From a bacterium (GTDB lineage Bacteria; Arandabacterota; Arandabacteria; Arandabacterales; Arandabacteraceae): DNA of 37,458 bases. Below, in pieces: positions 1-8,081 of the stretch. Both the position numbers and the translations under genes were made by a program. Every line of letters begins with the position of its first letter. The first letter of the stretch is position 1. The notes under the pieces were generated by a model. That model had not been told where the DNA came from and did not search any database. It saw only the letters and a list, made by a program, of their open reading frames with translations. The stretch lies in assembly GCA_025774845.1 (NCBI GenBank), contig JALGZP010000043.1:1-37458 (forward strand), given 5' to 3'.

Positions 1-208
1 AACCTGGACAAGTTTAAGATGCCTCAATTCCACATCTTGCTCCCCGTGCAATCTTCCTATGCTGATGTATGCATTCTGCGCATGGAATCTATCACATGAT
101 TTCAGACCACGCCAGACCAATTCGTGGGTATAGTTGATAAGACGCCAAACTTGCAGGTCAGACAGCCAGACGACAACGACGGCACAACCAGCATCAGGAG
201 GGACGCTC

Positions 209-2707
209 ATGGACCGCATGGACAGCTATCGCTTTGTTACGGTAGTCTCTGTTGTTGCAGTTGCTCTTGGTCTCATCCTCACCTCCACCGCAGCCTTTGG
301 ATTTCAAGAGGGCGTGATCGTAAAGGTGGAAAAACCCATCAGCACCGACGCACTCTCCGGGGCAGGCATGCTCTTTCTAGCTGATCTCGGGGACGCCTAC
401 CTTGGCCAGGGTAGCCCGGTTGCAGCCCGGAGGTTGGCGGAGCTAACGCCATCATTCAATCTCTTAGCATCAGTACATGCAGGAAAATCTGTTTATCTCT
501 TGCAGGCAAAACAGCCTGTAAAAGACTGGCCTTATTCTGTGGCTCTCGTCGAAATCGCGAGAGGCGTGTACCTGGCCCAGTTGGATATGGATGAGGCAGA
601 AGACCCGAGCCTTATCCACTTCTCAAAGGCCAGACTAGTACCCCACACCTTCATTCGGCGAGAGCCGCACCTATCGGCATACGCACCGGCCGCGATCACA
701 CCCAAACCACAGATAGCCGCCCTGGTTGCAGAAGTCTCAGGGGACAGCCTGTGGAGGTACATATCCCAGCTAAGCGGTGAGGAAGGGGCGGTAATAAACG
801 GTGTGCCGGACACAATTCTTACGCGTTACTCCTTTAGCACCGGGATCGATGACGCCGCCGACTACCTGTATGAACGTTTTGAGGAATACGGCGTGGACGT
901 GGAGTTTCAGGAGTACGAGAACTATGGCTGGGTGGTTGGGTACAAACAGAGAATCTACAAGACCACCGACGCGGGACTCACCTGGACCAGACAGAAGACC
1001 TTTGCCTTTAATGACGTATACATTGACGTTTGCTTCATTGACTCGCTTGAAGGCTGGATTTGCGGTGTCTCAGCCGCGATCTACCATACCACGAACGGCG
1101 GGGCCACATGGACCAGGCAGACCGCGTCCGCCGGAAGCCCCGTCTGGCTCAATGACATATACTTTATCGATTCGCTCAACGGTTGGGTCGCGGGTACGGA
1201 CGGCTCTATCGCAAGCACCACCGACGGGGGCATCACCTGGGTAGATGATGTGACCGGGACAACGGAGTCCATCTACGGCCTGTGGTTCAGGTCGGCCACA
1301 AGAGGTTGGGCCTGCGGAGATGTGGGAACCATCCTCTTCTGGGATGGAGTTTCGTGGACTTCCCAGACAAGCGGGGCGAGTGAATTCCTTCGGGATGTCT
1401 GCTTCATCGATGACAATACGGGCTGGATTGCGGGAGCAGACCGGACTCTGCTTAAGACCACAGACGGGGGGCAAAACTGGGTAGCGCAGACGGTTCCCAG
1501 TAGTCCCAATTCCTTTCTCATGGATGTTTGCTTCATCGACTCGCTCGAGGGCTGGGTGGCCGAATATGACGGGACGATTCTTCACACCACAGACAGCGGG
1601 GCCAGCTGGGAGATCCAGCATACCGAAGGATCTCCGGCTCCTTACGGCATCGACTTTGTAAGTGCCTCCCACGGCTGGATTGCGGGCTTGAGTTGTGCGA
1701 TCCAGCACACCGGTGATGGTGGGGACACCTGGGAAAGCCAGACCACAAACCTCTCAACCGGTGCCTGGAAACTAAACAAAAATGTGGTCGCAACAAAGCC
1801 GGGGACTGTCTCCGACGAGCAGGTGATTATCTGCGGTCACTACGACAGCATATCGGAAGCCTCAGCGACAGTGGCACCAGGCGCCGATGACAATGCCAGC
1901 GGTACATCAGCGGTGGTCGAGGCGGCACGGGTCATGGCTGATTTTCCCTGTGAGCGGACGATCAAGTTCATTTGCTTCGCCGGTGAGGAACAGGGTCTGC
2001 TGGGAAGCAGCGAGTATGTCGGACGGGCGCTCTATGCAGGTGATGTGATCGCGGGGGTGTTCAATTGCGACATGATCGCCTATGTCGACACAGCTCCGGA
2101 AGACATCGATATCGTGAGTGATTCTGTCTCGGAGTGGTTTGCCGACCTGGCGATCGATTGTGCCAACGCTTATGTGCCGGCACTTGGGACTGATAAGACC
2201 GTCGATCCGGATATGCTTTACGGGGATCACGCATCGTTCTGGCGGATCGGCTACCATGCTCTGGACTGTGAGGAAGACAACCCGGTCAACTACCCATACA
2301 TTCACACGTCGACAGACAGAATCCACCAGCTGACTCAGTCGCTTGCCACAGATATCACGAAGGTGGCAGTAGCCACACTCGCAGAACTCGCTATACCCGA
2401 TACATCCGTCTCCGGCGTGATTGGATCTGAGATTGCCTCCATTATGTCGGTGGAGCCGAATCCCTTCACCGCAACGACAAGGCTTCGCTTCGCCCTTAAT
2501 GCGACGAGCGATGTCAGGGTGAGTGTGTTTGATGTGGAAGGTAGGCTGGTCAGGACACTTGTTGATACTTCAATGGCTCCGGGCCGGCATGATGTCTTCT
2601 GGGATGGAAGCGATGGGCGGGGGCATAGGGTTTCGCCAGGTGTCTACTTTGCGAGCGTCCGGACTGAACGCGCGAGCAGGCATAGCAAGGTTGTACTCCT
2701 GAAATAG
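209..2707 (+). CDS. exported M28 metallopeptidase with nested seven-bladed propeller and FlgD/T9SS-type C-terminus
   Basis: 832 aa. The ATG at 209 is preceded by AGGAGGGA (196-203); an in-frame ATG at 134 lacks a ribosome binding site. A signal peptide covers about residues 1-35. The M28 zinc-peptidase residues are all visible: His544 (GHYDS), Asp561 (GADDNASG), Glu593/Glu594 (GEEQG), Asp621 (NCDMI) and His699 (IHTSTD), so it is probably an active exported amino- or carboxypeptidase. Between the first M28 helix (DAADYLYERFEEYG) and the strand before His544 lie about 275 residues (roughly 237-514) with seven W-x-x-G...TT-D-G-G-x-x-W repeats of 41-44 aa, the Ycf48/HCF136-type BNR-like propeller. 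The last 80 or so residues form an FlgD/T9SS-type domain (EPNPF, GRLVRTL, GVYF, KVVLLK). The roughly 200 residues after the signal peptide match no family I recognise. The fold assignment is secure; the substrate is unknown. Confidence 0.9.
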   Translation: MDRMDSYRFVTVVSVVAVALGLILTSTAAFGFQEGVIVKVEKPISTDALSGAGMLFLADLGDAYLGQGSPVAARRLAELTPSFNLLASVHAGKSVYLLQAKQPVKDWPYSVALVEIARGVYLAQLDMDEAEDPSLIHFSKARLVPHTFIRREPHLSAYAPAAITPKPQIAALVAEVSGDSLWRYISQLSGEEGAVINGVPDTILTRYSFSTGIDDAADYLYERFEEYGVDVEFQEYENYGWVVGYKQRIYKTTDAGLTWTRQKTFAFNDVYIDVCFIDSLEGWICGVSAAIYHTTNGGATWTRQTASAGSPVWLNDIYFIDSLNGWVAGTDGSIASTTDGGITWVDDVTGTTESIYGLWFRSATRGWACGDVGTILFWDGVSWTSQTSGASEFLRDVCFIDDNTGWIAGADRTLLKTTDGGQNWVAQTVPSSPNSFLMDVCFIDSLEGWVAEYDGTILHTTDSGASWEIQHTEGSPAPYGIDFVSASHGWIAGLSCAIQHTGDGGDTWESQTTNLSTGAWKLNKNVVATKPGTVSDEQVIICGHYDSISEASATVAPGADDNASGTSAVVEAARVMADFPCERTIKFICFAGEEQGLLGSSEYVGRALYAGDVIAGVFNCDMIAYVDTAPEDIDIVSDSVSEWFADLAIDCANAYVPALGTDKTVDPDMLYGDHASFWRIGYHALDCEEDNPVNYPYIHTSTDRIHQLTQSLATDITKVAVATLAELAIPDTSVSGVIGSEIASIMSVEPNPFTATTRLRFALNATSDVRVSVFDVEGRLVRTLVDTSMAPGRHDVFWDGSDGRGHRVSPGVYFASVRTERASRHSKVVLLK

Positions 2708-2740
2708 CACCAACCGGGTCGCCGCGGGCCCAAGTCCTCT

Positions 2741-2758
2741 ACGGCCGGCGGCGGCCGT
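2741..2758. terminator. possible stem-loop after the propeller peptidase gene
   Basis: A 7-bp GC-rich inverted repeat (ACGGCCG, loop GCGG, CGGCCGT) lies 34 bases after the stop codon at 2707. No T-run follows, so an intrinsic terminator is only possible. Confidence 0.3.
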
Positions 2759-2785
2759 TCCCGATATATCACAGGACCCGGATGT

Positions 2786-2806
2786 TGTATGAGTGTTGCT
2801 CATACA
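2786..2806. promoter_or_regulatory. 8-bp-arm inverted repeat, possible operator
   Basis: TGTATGAG, five-base spacer TGTTG, then CTCATACA is a perfect inverted repeat about 100 bp upstream of the ankyrin/MBL gene. It has no T-run and sits outside coding sequence, so an operator is more likely than a terminator. A TATACT hexamer at about 2848 could be a -10 element, but no convincing -35 was seen. Confidence 0.3.
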
Positions 2807-2903
2807 TTCCATCAGATGATTTCACTGTATGCAATGACATGGGTGGGTTATACTAAGAATGTAGGTCCCCGGACAGGGGGCGCGAGAGGAGGAGAAGTAC
2901 ACG

Positions 2904-4385
2904 ATGACGTACCTGTTGGTGATTGTTCTGACTGTTCCGGTTTTGGTCTTGGCATTCGCAGGTCTCACAGCAGCCGGCGAGATCCATGAGGCAATAAGTG
3001 CCGGAGATCCAGGTAAGGTTGAAGCTATCCTGACCGTTGATCCGGACCAGATCTCGGCCCGTAATGATGCTCTTAGCACACCGCTTCACGTGGCGGTCTC
3101 GGACAGCCAGGTGGACATCGCACGGCTTCTCATCTCAAAAGGCGCGGATATCAACGCCGGTGACAGTGACAACTCGCGGCCAATTCATCTGGCCGCAATT
3201 GATGGCAAGCACGAGCTGGTCGAGATCCTTCTGGAAGCCGGAGCAGACCTTGGGGTTGAGGAGGACTACGGGAACTCCCCACTCACTTACGCAATCTTCG
3301 GCGGCGGTATTGAGATCGTAAATCTCCTGCTCGACCGGGGTGCGGATCCGCACCAAACCAATACGCAGGGCCAGATACCGCTCCAGTACGCAATTGCGAT
3401 CGGACAACTGGAGATAGTTCAGATCCTGGTGGCCCATGGCGCTGATGTGAATCATGTGGATGCCTACGGCCTGACGCCGCTCTTTTCGGCCAAGGCCAGG
3501 GGGTGGGATGAGATCGCCGCTTATCTAAGAGAAGTAGGAGCAACCCGTGACTTCGAAATTCCCAAGGCAAAGGTGGAGAAGCTTGCTCCCGCCTTCCATG
3601 CGGTCACGGTTCTGCTTAGCAACCAAACCAACTGCGGGGTGCAAACAGGAGCGGATGGACTGCTGCTGGTCGATACAGGTTACCAATCGGCGGCACCGCG
3701 AATCCTTGAGGCTCTCGGAAAGATATCCGGGAGCAAGCAGACGGACGATCCCGGTGTTGAATTTATCATCACCACCCATTTACATGGGGATCACTTCTCC
3801 GCCCACAGTTATGTAGATAGTACAGCCACGGTGATCGATTTGACAAACCTTGATCAGATGGTCACCGACGGCATTCTGGTTAAGACCGAGAAGGAGATGA
3901 AGGGCCGCACAGACAAGTCGTTTGCCGCACACTACTCCTTTGCGTTTAACGGTGAGGATATCCTGCTGATTCCGGCACCGGGGACGCACTCGGAAACCGA
4001 TATGCTTATCTGGTTCAAGCCGTCGGATGTGGTCTGTACGGGGAGTCTGCTCCTTTCAGAGGCCTTCCCGGGAGTCTCGGCGGGCAAGATCGAGCCCTAC
4101 CTTGAGATTCTTGACACGATGATCGATGTCTTCCCCGATAATACGATTTTCATGACGGGCCACGGTCGCCCGCTCGACATGAATGGGCTCAGGATATACT
4201 CAAAGATGGTTAAAGACTCAGTGCGGCGGATCCGCGAAGCATCGGAGAAGGGTAAGTCAATCGACGATATGCTGGCTGCGAACATCCTCGGCGCCTGGTC
4301 CGAATACGGTGAGTGTCCTTTTATGCCGTACCAGACTCACCGTCTATGGGTCTCGGCCGTGGCGCGAACCTATAGTGCAGAGTAG
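2904..4385 (+). CDS. exported ankyrin-repeat / metallo-beta-lactamase-fold hydrolase fusion
   Basis: 493 aa, ATG after AGAGGAGGAGAAG. A signal peptide of about 24 residues (hydrophobic core VLTVPVLVLAFAGL) predicts export. Residues about 50-212 are five to six ankyrin repeats (the G-A-D-I/V-N turn and T-P-L-H type helices recur every 33 residues). Residues about 225-490 are a metallo-beta-lactamase fold with a complete zinc site: H292-x-H294-x-D296-H297 (HLHGDH), His362 (GTHSETD) and His420 (GHGRP). The position that is Cys in B1 and a bridging Asp in glyoxalase II is Ser381 (CTGSLLL), as in subclass B3 enzymes. Family knowledge predicts a binuclear zinc hydrolase; the substrate is not predictable. 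The ankyrin domain would bind a protein partner outside the cytoplasm, which is unusual. It stands alone between two genes on the same strand. Confidence 0.88.
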   Translation: MTYLLVIVLTVPVLVLAFAGLTAAGEIHEAISAGDPGKVEAILTVDPDQISARNDALSTPLHVAVSDSQVDIARLLISKGADINAGDSDNSRPIHLAAIDGKHELVEILLEAGADLGVEEDYGNSPLTYAIFGGGIEIVNLLLDRGADPHQTNTQGQIPLQYAIAIGQLEIVQILVAHGADVNHVDAYGLTPLFSAKARGWDEIAAYLREVGATRDFEIPKAKVEKLAPAFHAVTVLLSNQTNCGVQTGADGLLLVDTGYQSAAPRILEALGKISGSKQTDDPGVEFIITTHLHGDHFSAHSYVDSTATVIDLTNLDQMVTDGILVKTEKEMKGRTDKSFAAHYSFAFNGEDILLIPAPGTHSETDMLIWFKPSDVVCTGSLLLSEAFPGVSAGKIEPYLEILDTMIDVFPDNTIFMTGHGRPLDMNGLRIYSKMVKDSVRRIREASEKGKSIDDMLAANILGAWSEYGECPFMPYQTHRLWVSAVARTYSAE

Positions 4386-4503
4386 GGTTACGCTCGTGAC
4401 CGTGGGGCGGCGTTATGAGGGGTGACTCCGCTTCTACCTTCCATCCTGTCGGCAACTGGGTGTATACTCAGACCGTCTTGCCCTTGATGGGAGAGCGTGC
4501 AGC

Positions 4504-5625
4504 GTGGCGAATAAGCGAGTTTTGTTCACAGCCGTTGTGACGCTGGTTGTTCTGGTTGCCGGGCTTGTGGGACTCGAACTTTATCTGCGTTACACGGCTC
4601 CCAAGATCGTCGAAAGTGATTCTGGATCCCTGGGGCCATTCGCCCAGGGAAATCCCGACTTGTTGATTCGACATACACCCCGCGGCCGGCGCCTGATCCC
4701 CAATGCCGATGTTGTGATAAGGAATCACAATCTCTCCGGACGCGACATCAGGATGAAGATCAACTCCATGGGTTTCCGCGATGATGAGATTCCTGAGGAT
4801 AAGCAGGAGAATGAGATCAGGATTCTCATACTCGGTGATTCGATCACCTGGGGCGACTACCTGCAGGCCGAGGAAACCTATGTTGAGCAATTAGAGCAAA
4901 TGCTCCGCGATTCATATCCCGCTCACACGATCGAGGCCATCAATGCCGGGATCGGTGACATTGGAATCAGTGAAGAGATCGATGTTCTTCTTGAGACAGG
5001 CTTATCTGTCTGGCCTGATATCGTTATCGTCTCGTTTTACTTAAATGACAGCCGCCCTCCATGGGGATTTCCCGGTGAGATTGGACATCGTGGCTTTCTT
5101 CGCCGTCACAGTCTACTTGCGGAAACCGTTTACAGAAACTTCAAGCTCCGTCGCTGGGTCAAGGACCAGGGCGGGGAGCGCTTCGTGTGGATCCGGGAGC
5201 TTGGTAAACTCGATTGGCACGGTGACCGGCAGGAGTTTATGAAGCTCGCAAAGCTCGCACAGTATGACTGGGGGGCCGCGTGGGAGAAGGACTCCTGGGA
5301 GATCGTCGACGACCGGCTGGCAGCGTTGAAGTCCCTCTCCCGGGAACACGGCTTCGAAGTCGCCGTAGTGGCATTCCCGGTATCATTTCAGGTCTACGCG
5401 GATTTTCTCGAGACGTACCCCCAGGAGCGGCTTCGCGAGATTGCGACCAAGTACGACTTCGGTTTCGTTGATCTACTGCCGGTGCTGAGGCAACACACCG
5501 ATACGAAACTCTTCTTCGATCAATGCCATCCGGGTGTGAGTGCAAATGCTATTATCGGAGAAGAGATCGCAGACTACCTGAAAGAGACGTTCATGGCAGC
5601 TCCCTCTCAGGGATCTCCATTCTGA
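4504..5625 (+). CDS. membrane-anchored SGNH/GDSL-family hydrolase
   Basis: 373 aa starting with GTG; GGGAGA at 4489-4494 fits that start. One N-terminal hydrophobic segment (about residues 6-25) should anchor it with the catalytic domain outside the cytoplasm. SGNH blocks are visible: nucleophile Ser113 in LGDSITWGD, a glycine block around NAGIGDIG, Asn181 in SFYLNDSR, and the Asp339/His342 pair in DQCHPG. Members of this superfamily remove or transfer acyl groups on glycans or lipids, for example O-acetyl groups. No glycan biosynthesis genes flank it here, so the substrate is open. The C-terminal half (about 220-320) carries the usual family helices and no extra domain. Confidence 0.85.
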   Translation: MANKRVLFTAVVTLVVLVAGLVGLELYLRYTAPKIVESDSGSLGPFAQGNPDLLIRHTPRGRRLIPNADVVIRNHNLSGRDIRMKINSMGFRDDEIPEDKQENEIRILILGDSITWGDYLQAEETYVEQLEQMLRDSYPAHTIEAINAGIGDIGISEEIDVLLETGLSVWPDIVIVSFYLNDSRPPWGFPGEIGHRGFLRRHSLLAETVYRNFKLRRWVKDQGGERFVWIRELGKLDWHGDRQEFMKLAKLAQYDWGAAWEKDSWEIVDDRLAALKSLSREHGFEVAVVAFPVSFQVYADFLETYPQERLREIATKYDFGFVDLLPVLRQHTDTKLFFDQCHPGVSANAIIGEEIADYLKETFMAAPSQGSPF

Positions 5626-5703
5626 ACCTATACAGATAATCATGCAGGCAACCGCAACTATCTGAGCGACTCTGCCCTCTAAAGATGGAGGGGAGGAAGC
5701 GAG

Positions 5704-5946
5704 ATGTCAGATACGGTCAAACCCGATAAGACACTTGACTCTATCGGCTTATATTGTCCACAGCCTCTGTTTATGACGCGAGAGGAGATAGATACCCTCG
5801 AAGTCGGCCAGGTACTCGAAGTGCTCAGCGATGACCCGGCAGCGGAGGAGGATTTGAAGCGGTTTGCGAAAAGGACGGGGCATGAACTTCTCAGTATTGA
5901 GAAGCGGGAAGACGTGCTAAGATTCTTGATCAGGAAGGCAAAGTAG
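5704..5946 (+). CDS. TusA-family sulfur-carrier protein
   Basis: 80 aa, ATG preceded by GGGAGGAAG. The TusA hallmark is present: GLYCPQP with Cys18 as the persulfide-carrying residue in a C-P-x-P motif. The rest has the expected two-layer alpha/beta pattern (LEVLSDDPAAEEDLKRF, then a C-terminal strand). TusA proteins accept sulfane sulfur on the cysteine from a desulfurase or rhodanese and hand it to DsrE-type or modification enzymes. It is the first gene of a three-gene run with only 10 bp to the DsrE gene, which supports a sulfur (or possibly selenium) relay. The role in tRNA thiolation known for E. coli TusA cannot be assumed. Confidence 0.9.
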   Translation: MSDTVKPDKTLDSIGLYCPQPLFMTREEIDTLEVGQVLEVLSDDPAAEEDLKRFAKRTGHELLSIEKREDVLRFLIRKAK

Positions 5947-5956
5947 GAGGTGCGTG

Positions 5957-6319
5957 ATGAAGGCCAATAGTTCAATCCTTTATGTCCAGACAAGCGATGA
6001 CGTAGAACGGCAGTATTCCCCTCTGGTTTTGGCACAAACTGCGAAGGCAATGGACATAGATGCCAAGGTGTATTACCTGGGCCAGGCATTGAGAATACTT
6101 AAGCCCGGTGAAGCCGAGAAGATAAAGATGGGAAGCTTCCCGAGTGTCCAGGAGATGATCCAGCAGACCCTTGCAGCCGGTATAGAGATCTATGTCTGTG
6201 AGGCTTCCAAACAGATGCTGGGATGGGACAAGGTCGAGCTGATACCCGGGGTTAAGATAGTCGGGGCCGGGACCTTGAATGATCTGGCTCTCGAAGCCGA
6301 CGCAACGATGTGGTTCTAG
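5957..6319 (+). CDS. DsrE-family sulfur-relay protein
   Basis: 120 aa. The ATG at 5957 is six bases after AGGAGG (5945-5950); an in-frame GTG one codon earlier is too close to it. The protein has the DsrE/F Rossmann-like pattern: SSILYVQTSDD strand-loop, a helix around QYSPLVLAQTAKAM, VQEMIQQTLAAGIEIYVCEAS and a C-terminal GAGTLNDLAL helix. Cys81 (IYVCEAS) sits where the persulfide-accepting cysteine of DsrE lies. TusA and DsrE proteins exchange sulfur directly in sulfur oxidisers, and in selenium-associated YedF proteins the two domains are fused. Here they are adjacent separate genes followed 16 bp later by a desulfurase homologue. Confidence 0.85.
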   Translation: MKANSSILYVQTSDDVERQYSPLVLAQTAKAMDIDAKVYYLGQALRILKPGEAEKIKMGSFPSVQEMIQQTLAAGIEIYVCEASKQMLGWDKVELIPGVKIVGAGTLNDLALEADATMWF

Positions 6320-6335
6320 AGCCGGGGGCAGGTTA

Positions 6336-7496
6336 ATGACCGCATACCTGGATTACCAGTCTTCAAAACCGGTCGATCCCAGGGTGATCGATGCCATGAT
6401 TCCCTATCTCCATGGCAGCTTTGGTAATCCCTCGTCGCTGCACGAGCCGGGAGAGCAAGCCGGAGAGGTTCTGGATAAGTGCCGCCAGACCGTCGCCGCT
6501 TTCATCAACGCCGACAAGGATGAAATCCTGTTCACCTCGGGGGCCACCGAATCAAACAATCTCGCTCTCATAGGTTTTGCACTGCGTAATAAGGACAAAG
6601 GGAACAACATCGTAACGTCAGAGGTAGAGCACATTTCCATCCACAACCTGGCCAAGCACTTGACCAAACTGGGATTCACCGTGTCAGTAGCACCTGTTGA
6701 CCGGTATGGCAGGGTTGACGTAGGTGAGATCGAAGCGCTGATAACTGATGAGACGATCCTCGTGTCCATTGGGTATGCCAGTAACGAGATCGGTACGATC
6801 CAGCCAGTGCAGGAAATCGCCAGGTTATGCGATGAAAGGGACATTGCCTTCCATTCGGATGCAGTAGCGGCTGAAGGCTTGTTGCCTCTGGACGTCAAGG
6901 CGGACAGCATTGGCCTGCTATCGCTGTCATCGAATGATATCTACGGTCCCAAGGGGGTAGGGATTCTCTACAGAAGGAAAGGAATAAGGCTGAAACCGGT
7001 CATAATCGGGGGCGGCCAGGAGTTCGGACTGCGGTCCGGTACAGAGAACATTCCAGGAATAGTCGGAATGGCAGAGGCTGCGAGAATCATGCAACAGGAG
7101 ATGGCTCCGGAAGTCAAGAGGCTCACGGGGTATCGCGACAGGCTGATAGCGACAGTTTTAAAGGAGATCCCCAAGTCTTATCTTAACGGCCACCCGACCG
7201 AGAGACTCCCGAACAATGCGCATTTTCGTTTTGACGGTATCGAAGGAGAGGGTTTGCTTTTGTTACTCGGGGCGAAGGGTATCGCGGCTTCAACCGGCTC
7301 TGCCTGTTCATCAAAAACCCTGGAGCCCTCACGCACCCTGCTGGCCCTGGGACTGTCTCACGAGCAATCGCACGGCTCCCTGGAGTTAACCTGTGGGAGA
7401 TTCAGCAACGACGAAGATGTCGAAGCCGTCTTACATGGATTGCCCAAAGCGGTTGAACGCCTGAGAGAAATATCGCCGATCTATGGCAGCGAGTAA
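6336..7496 (+). CDS. cysteine desulfurase (NifS/IscS) homologue lacking the PLP-binding lysine
   Basis: 386 aa from the ATG at 6336, weakly preceded by GGGGGCAGG. The fold is clearly class V aminotransferase, NifS/IscS type: YLDYQSSKPV, GNPSSLH, TSGATESNN, ASNEIGTIQP, RSGTENIPGIVGM and GSACSSKTLEPS. His99 (stacks on the cofactor in IscS), Asp175 (pyridine nitrogen) and the sulfur-accepting Cys324 are kept. The motif normally S-x-H-K-I-Y-G-P-K-G reads SSNDIYGPKG, so the Schiff-base lysine (IscS Lys206) is Asp201 and the preceding His is Asn200; the IscS Gln183 position is Ala178. The reading frame is intact and the fold otherwise well kept, so this is not a decayed gene. It may be a non-catalytic sulfur acceptor or scaffold, or carry out other chemistry. 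Confidence 0.88.
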   Translation: MTAYLDYQSSKPVDPRVIDAMIPYLHGSFGNPSSLHEPGEQAGEVLDKCRQTVAAFINADKDEILFTSGATESNNLALIGFALRNKDKGNNIVTSEVEHISIHNLAKHLTKLGFTVSVAPVDRYGRVDVGEIEALITDETILVSIGYASNEIGTIQPVQEIARLCDERDIAFHSDAVAAEGLLPLDVKADSIGLLSLSSNDIYGPKGVGILYRRKGIRLKPVIIGGGQEFGLRSGTENIPGIVGMAEAARIMQQEMAPEVKRLTGYRDRLIATVLKEIPKSYLNGHPTERLPNNAHFRFDGIEGEGLLLLLGAKGIAASTGSACSSKTLEPSRTLLALGLSHEQSHGSLELTCGRFSNDEDVEAVLHGLPKAVERLREISPIYGSE

Positions 7497-7582
7497 GCCC
7501 GCTTCCCGCCGGACTACGTCCGTGGTGCTGATACCCTGTTCTATCGGGCTGCCTATCTTGGGGCTCTATTAGGTCCCTTGGC

Positions 7583-7999
7583 TCACCGGCTCGCGGGAGC
7601 GTCTTGGAGCATGATTCCCATCTCCCCGGCCCTTTTAATCCAGTTATCCGGCTCCAGGTCGAACCGTCTCTTACTTTCGTCGCAGCAGAAGTAGACCCTT
7701 TTCCCTGCATAGTCTGAATAGATGTTGCTCTTGACCGGATTGCCCGACATTATATCTTTGGTTTGCTTCTGCGGTGGCCGGAGAGCTATGTCACTCACCG
7801 GAGGACGCTCGGTAGTCTGAGGCGGAACTTCTCGCTCCTTCACTGCAACTTCCTCGGTTTGCTGTGGGGGCTCCACCACCTTCTTTGCTGTGACTTTTGC
7901 CGCCTCCTGGATTGGCTCTTCCTCTTTGGCACACGAGACAACGATGAGTGCCGTTACCATCAGTGATACCAGCAAGATGCTGGAAACTAGTCTGCGCAT
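7583..7999 (-). CDS. YHS-domain lipoprotein
   Basis: 138 aa, ATG after AGGAGGTGCAGT on the minus strand. The signal peptide ends in a lipobox with lipidated Cys23 (IVVSC). A Glu/Pro/Lys-rich linker covers about residues 25-75. The C-terminal part is a YHS-type metal-binding domain (SGNPV, then YSDYAGKRVYFCC with Cys105-Cys106, then a K-R-R-F helix). YHS domains bind metal ions such as copper or iron and occur in metal ATPases and metal chaperones. The usual first cysteine of the domain (C-G-M-P-V) is Ser here. It lies 82 bp downstream of the Cys-rich gene at 8082-9062 and is probably cotranscribed. Exported metal or redox sensing is plausible; the function is unproven. Confidence 0.8.
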   Translation of the reverse strand: MRRLVSSILLVSLMVTALIVVSCAKEEEPIQEAAKVTAKKVVEPPQQTEEVAVKEREVPPQTTERPPVSDIALRPPQKQTKDIMSGNPVKSNIYSDYAGKRVYFCCDESKRRFDLEPDNWIKRAGEMGIMLQDAPASR

Positions 8000-8081
8000 A
8001 CTGCACCTCCTGTTAGGGTAAGACTAAGCAAAATCCGGCTTCGAATCCATAGTTATTGGATATGCACCAGAAGAAAGAGGT

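Noticed and set aside
1070-1708. A 212-codon minus-strand frame inside the propeller peptidase gene.
   Set aside because: It is an antisense image of the regular propeller repeats and has no ribosome binding site.
6900-6960. The idea that the desulfurase homologue is a decayed pseudogene.
   Set aside because: The frame is intact, the sequence around the substituted residues keeps IYGPKG, and His99, Asp175 and Cys324 are preserved.
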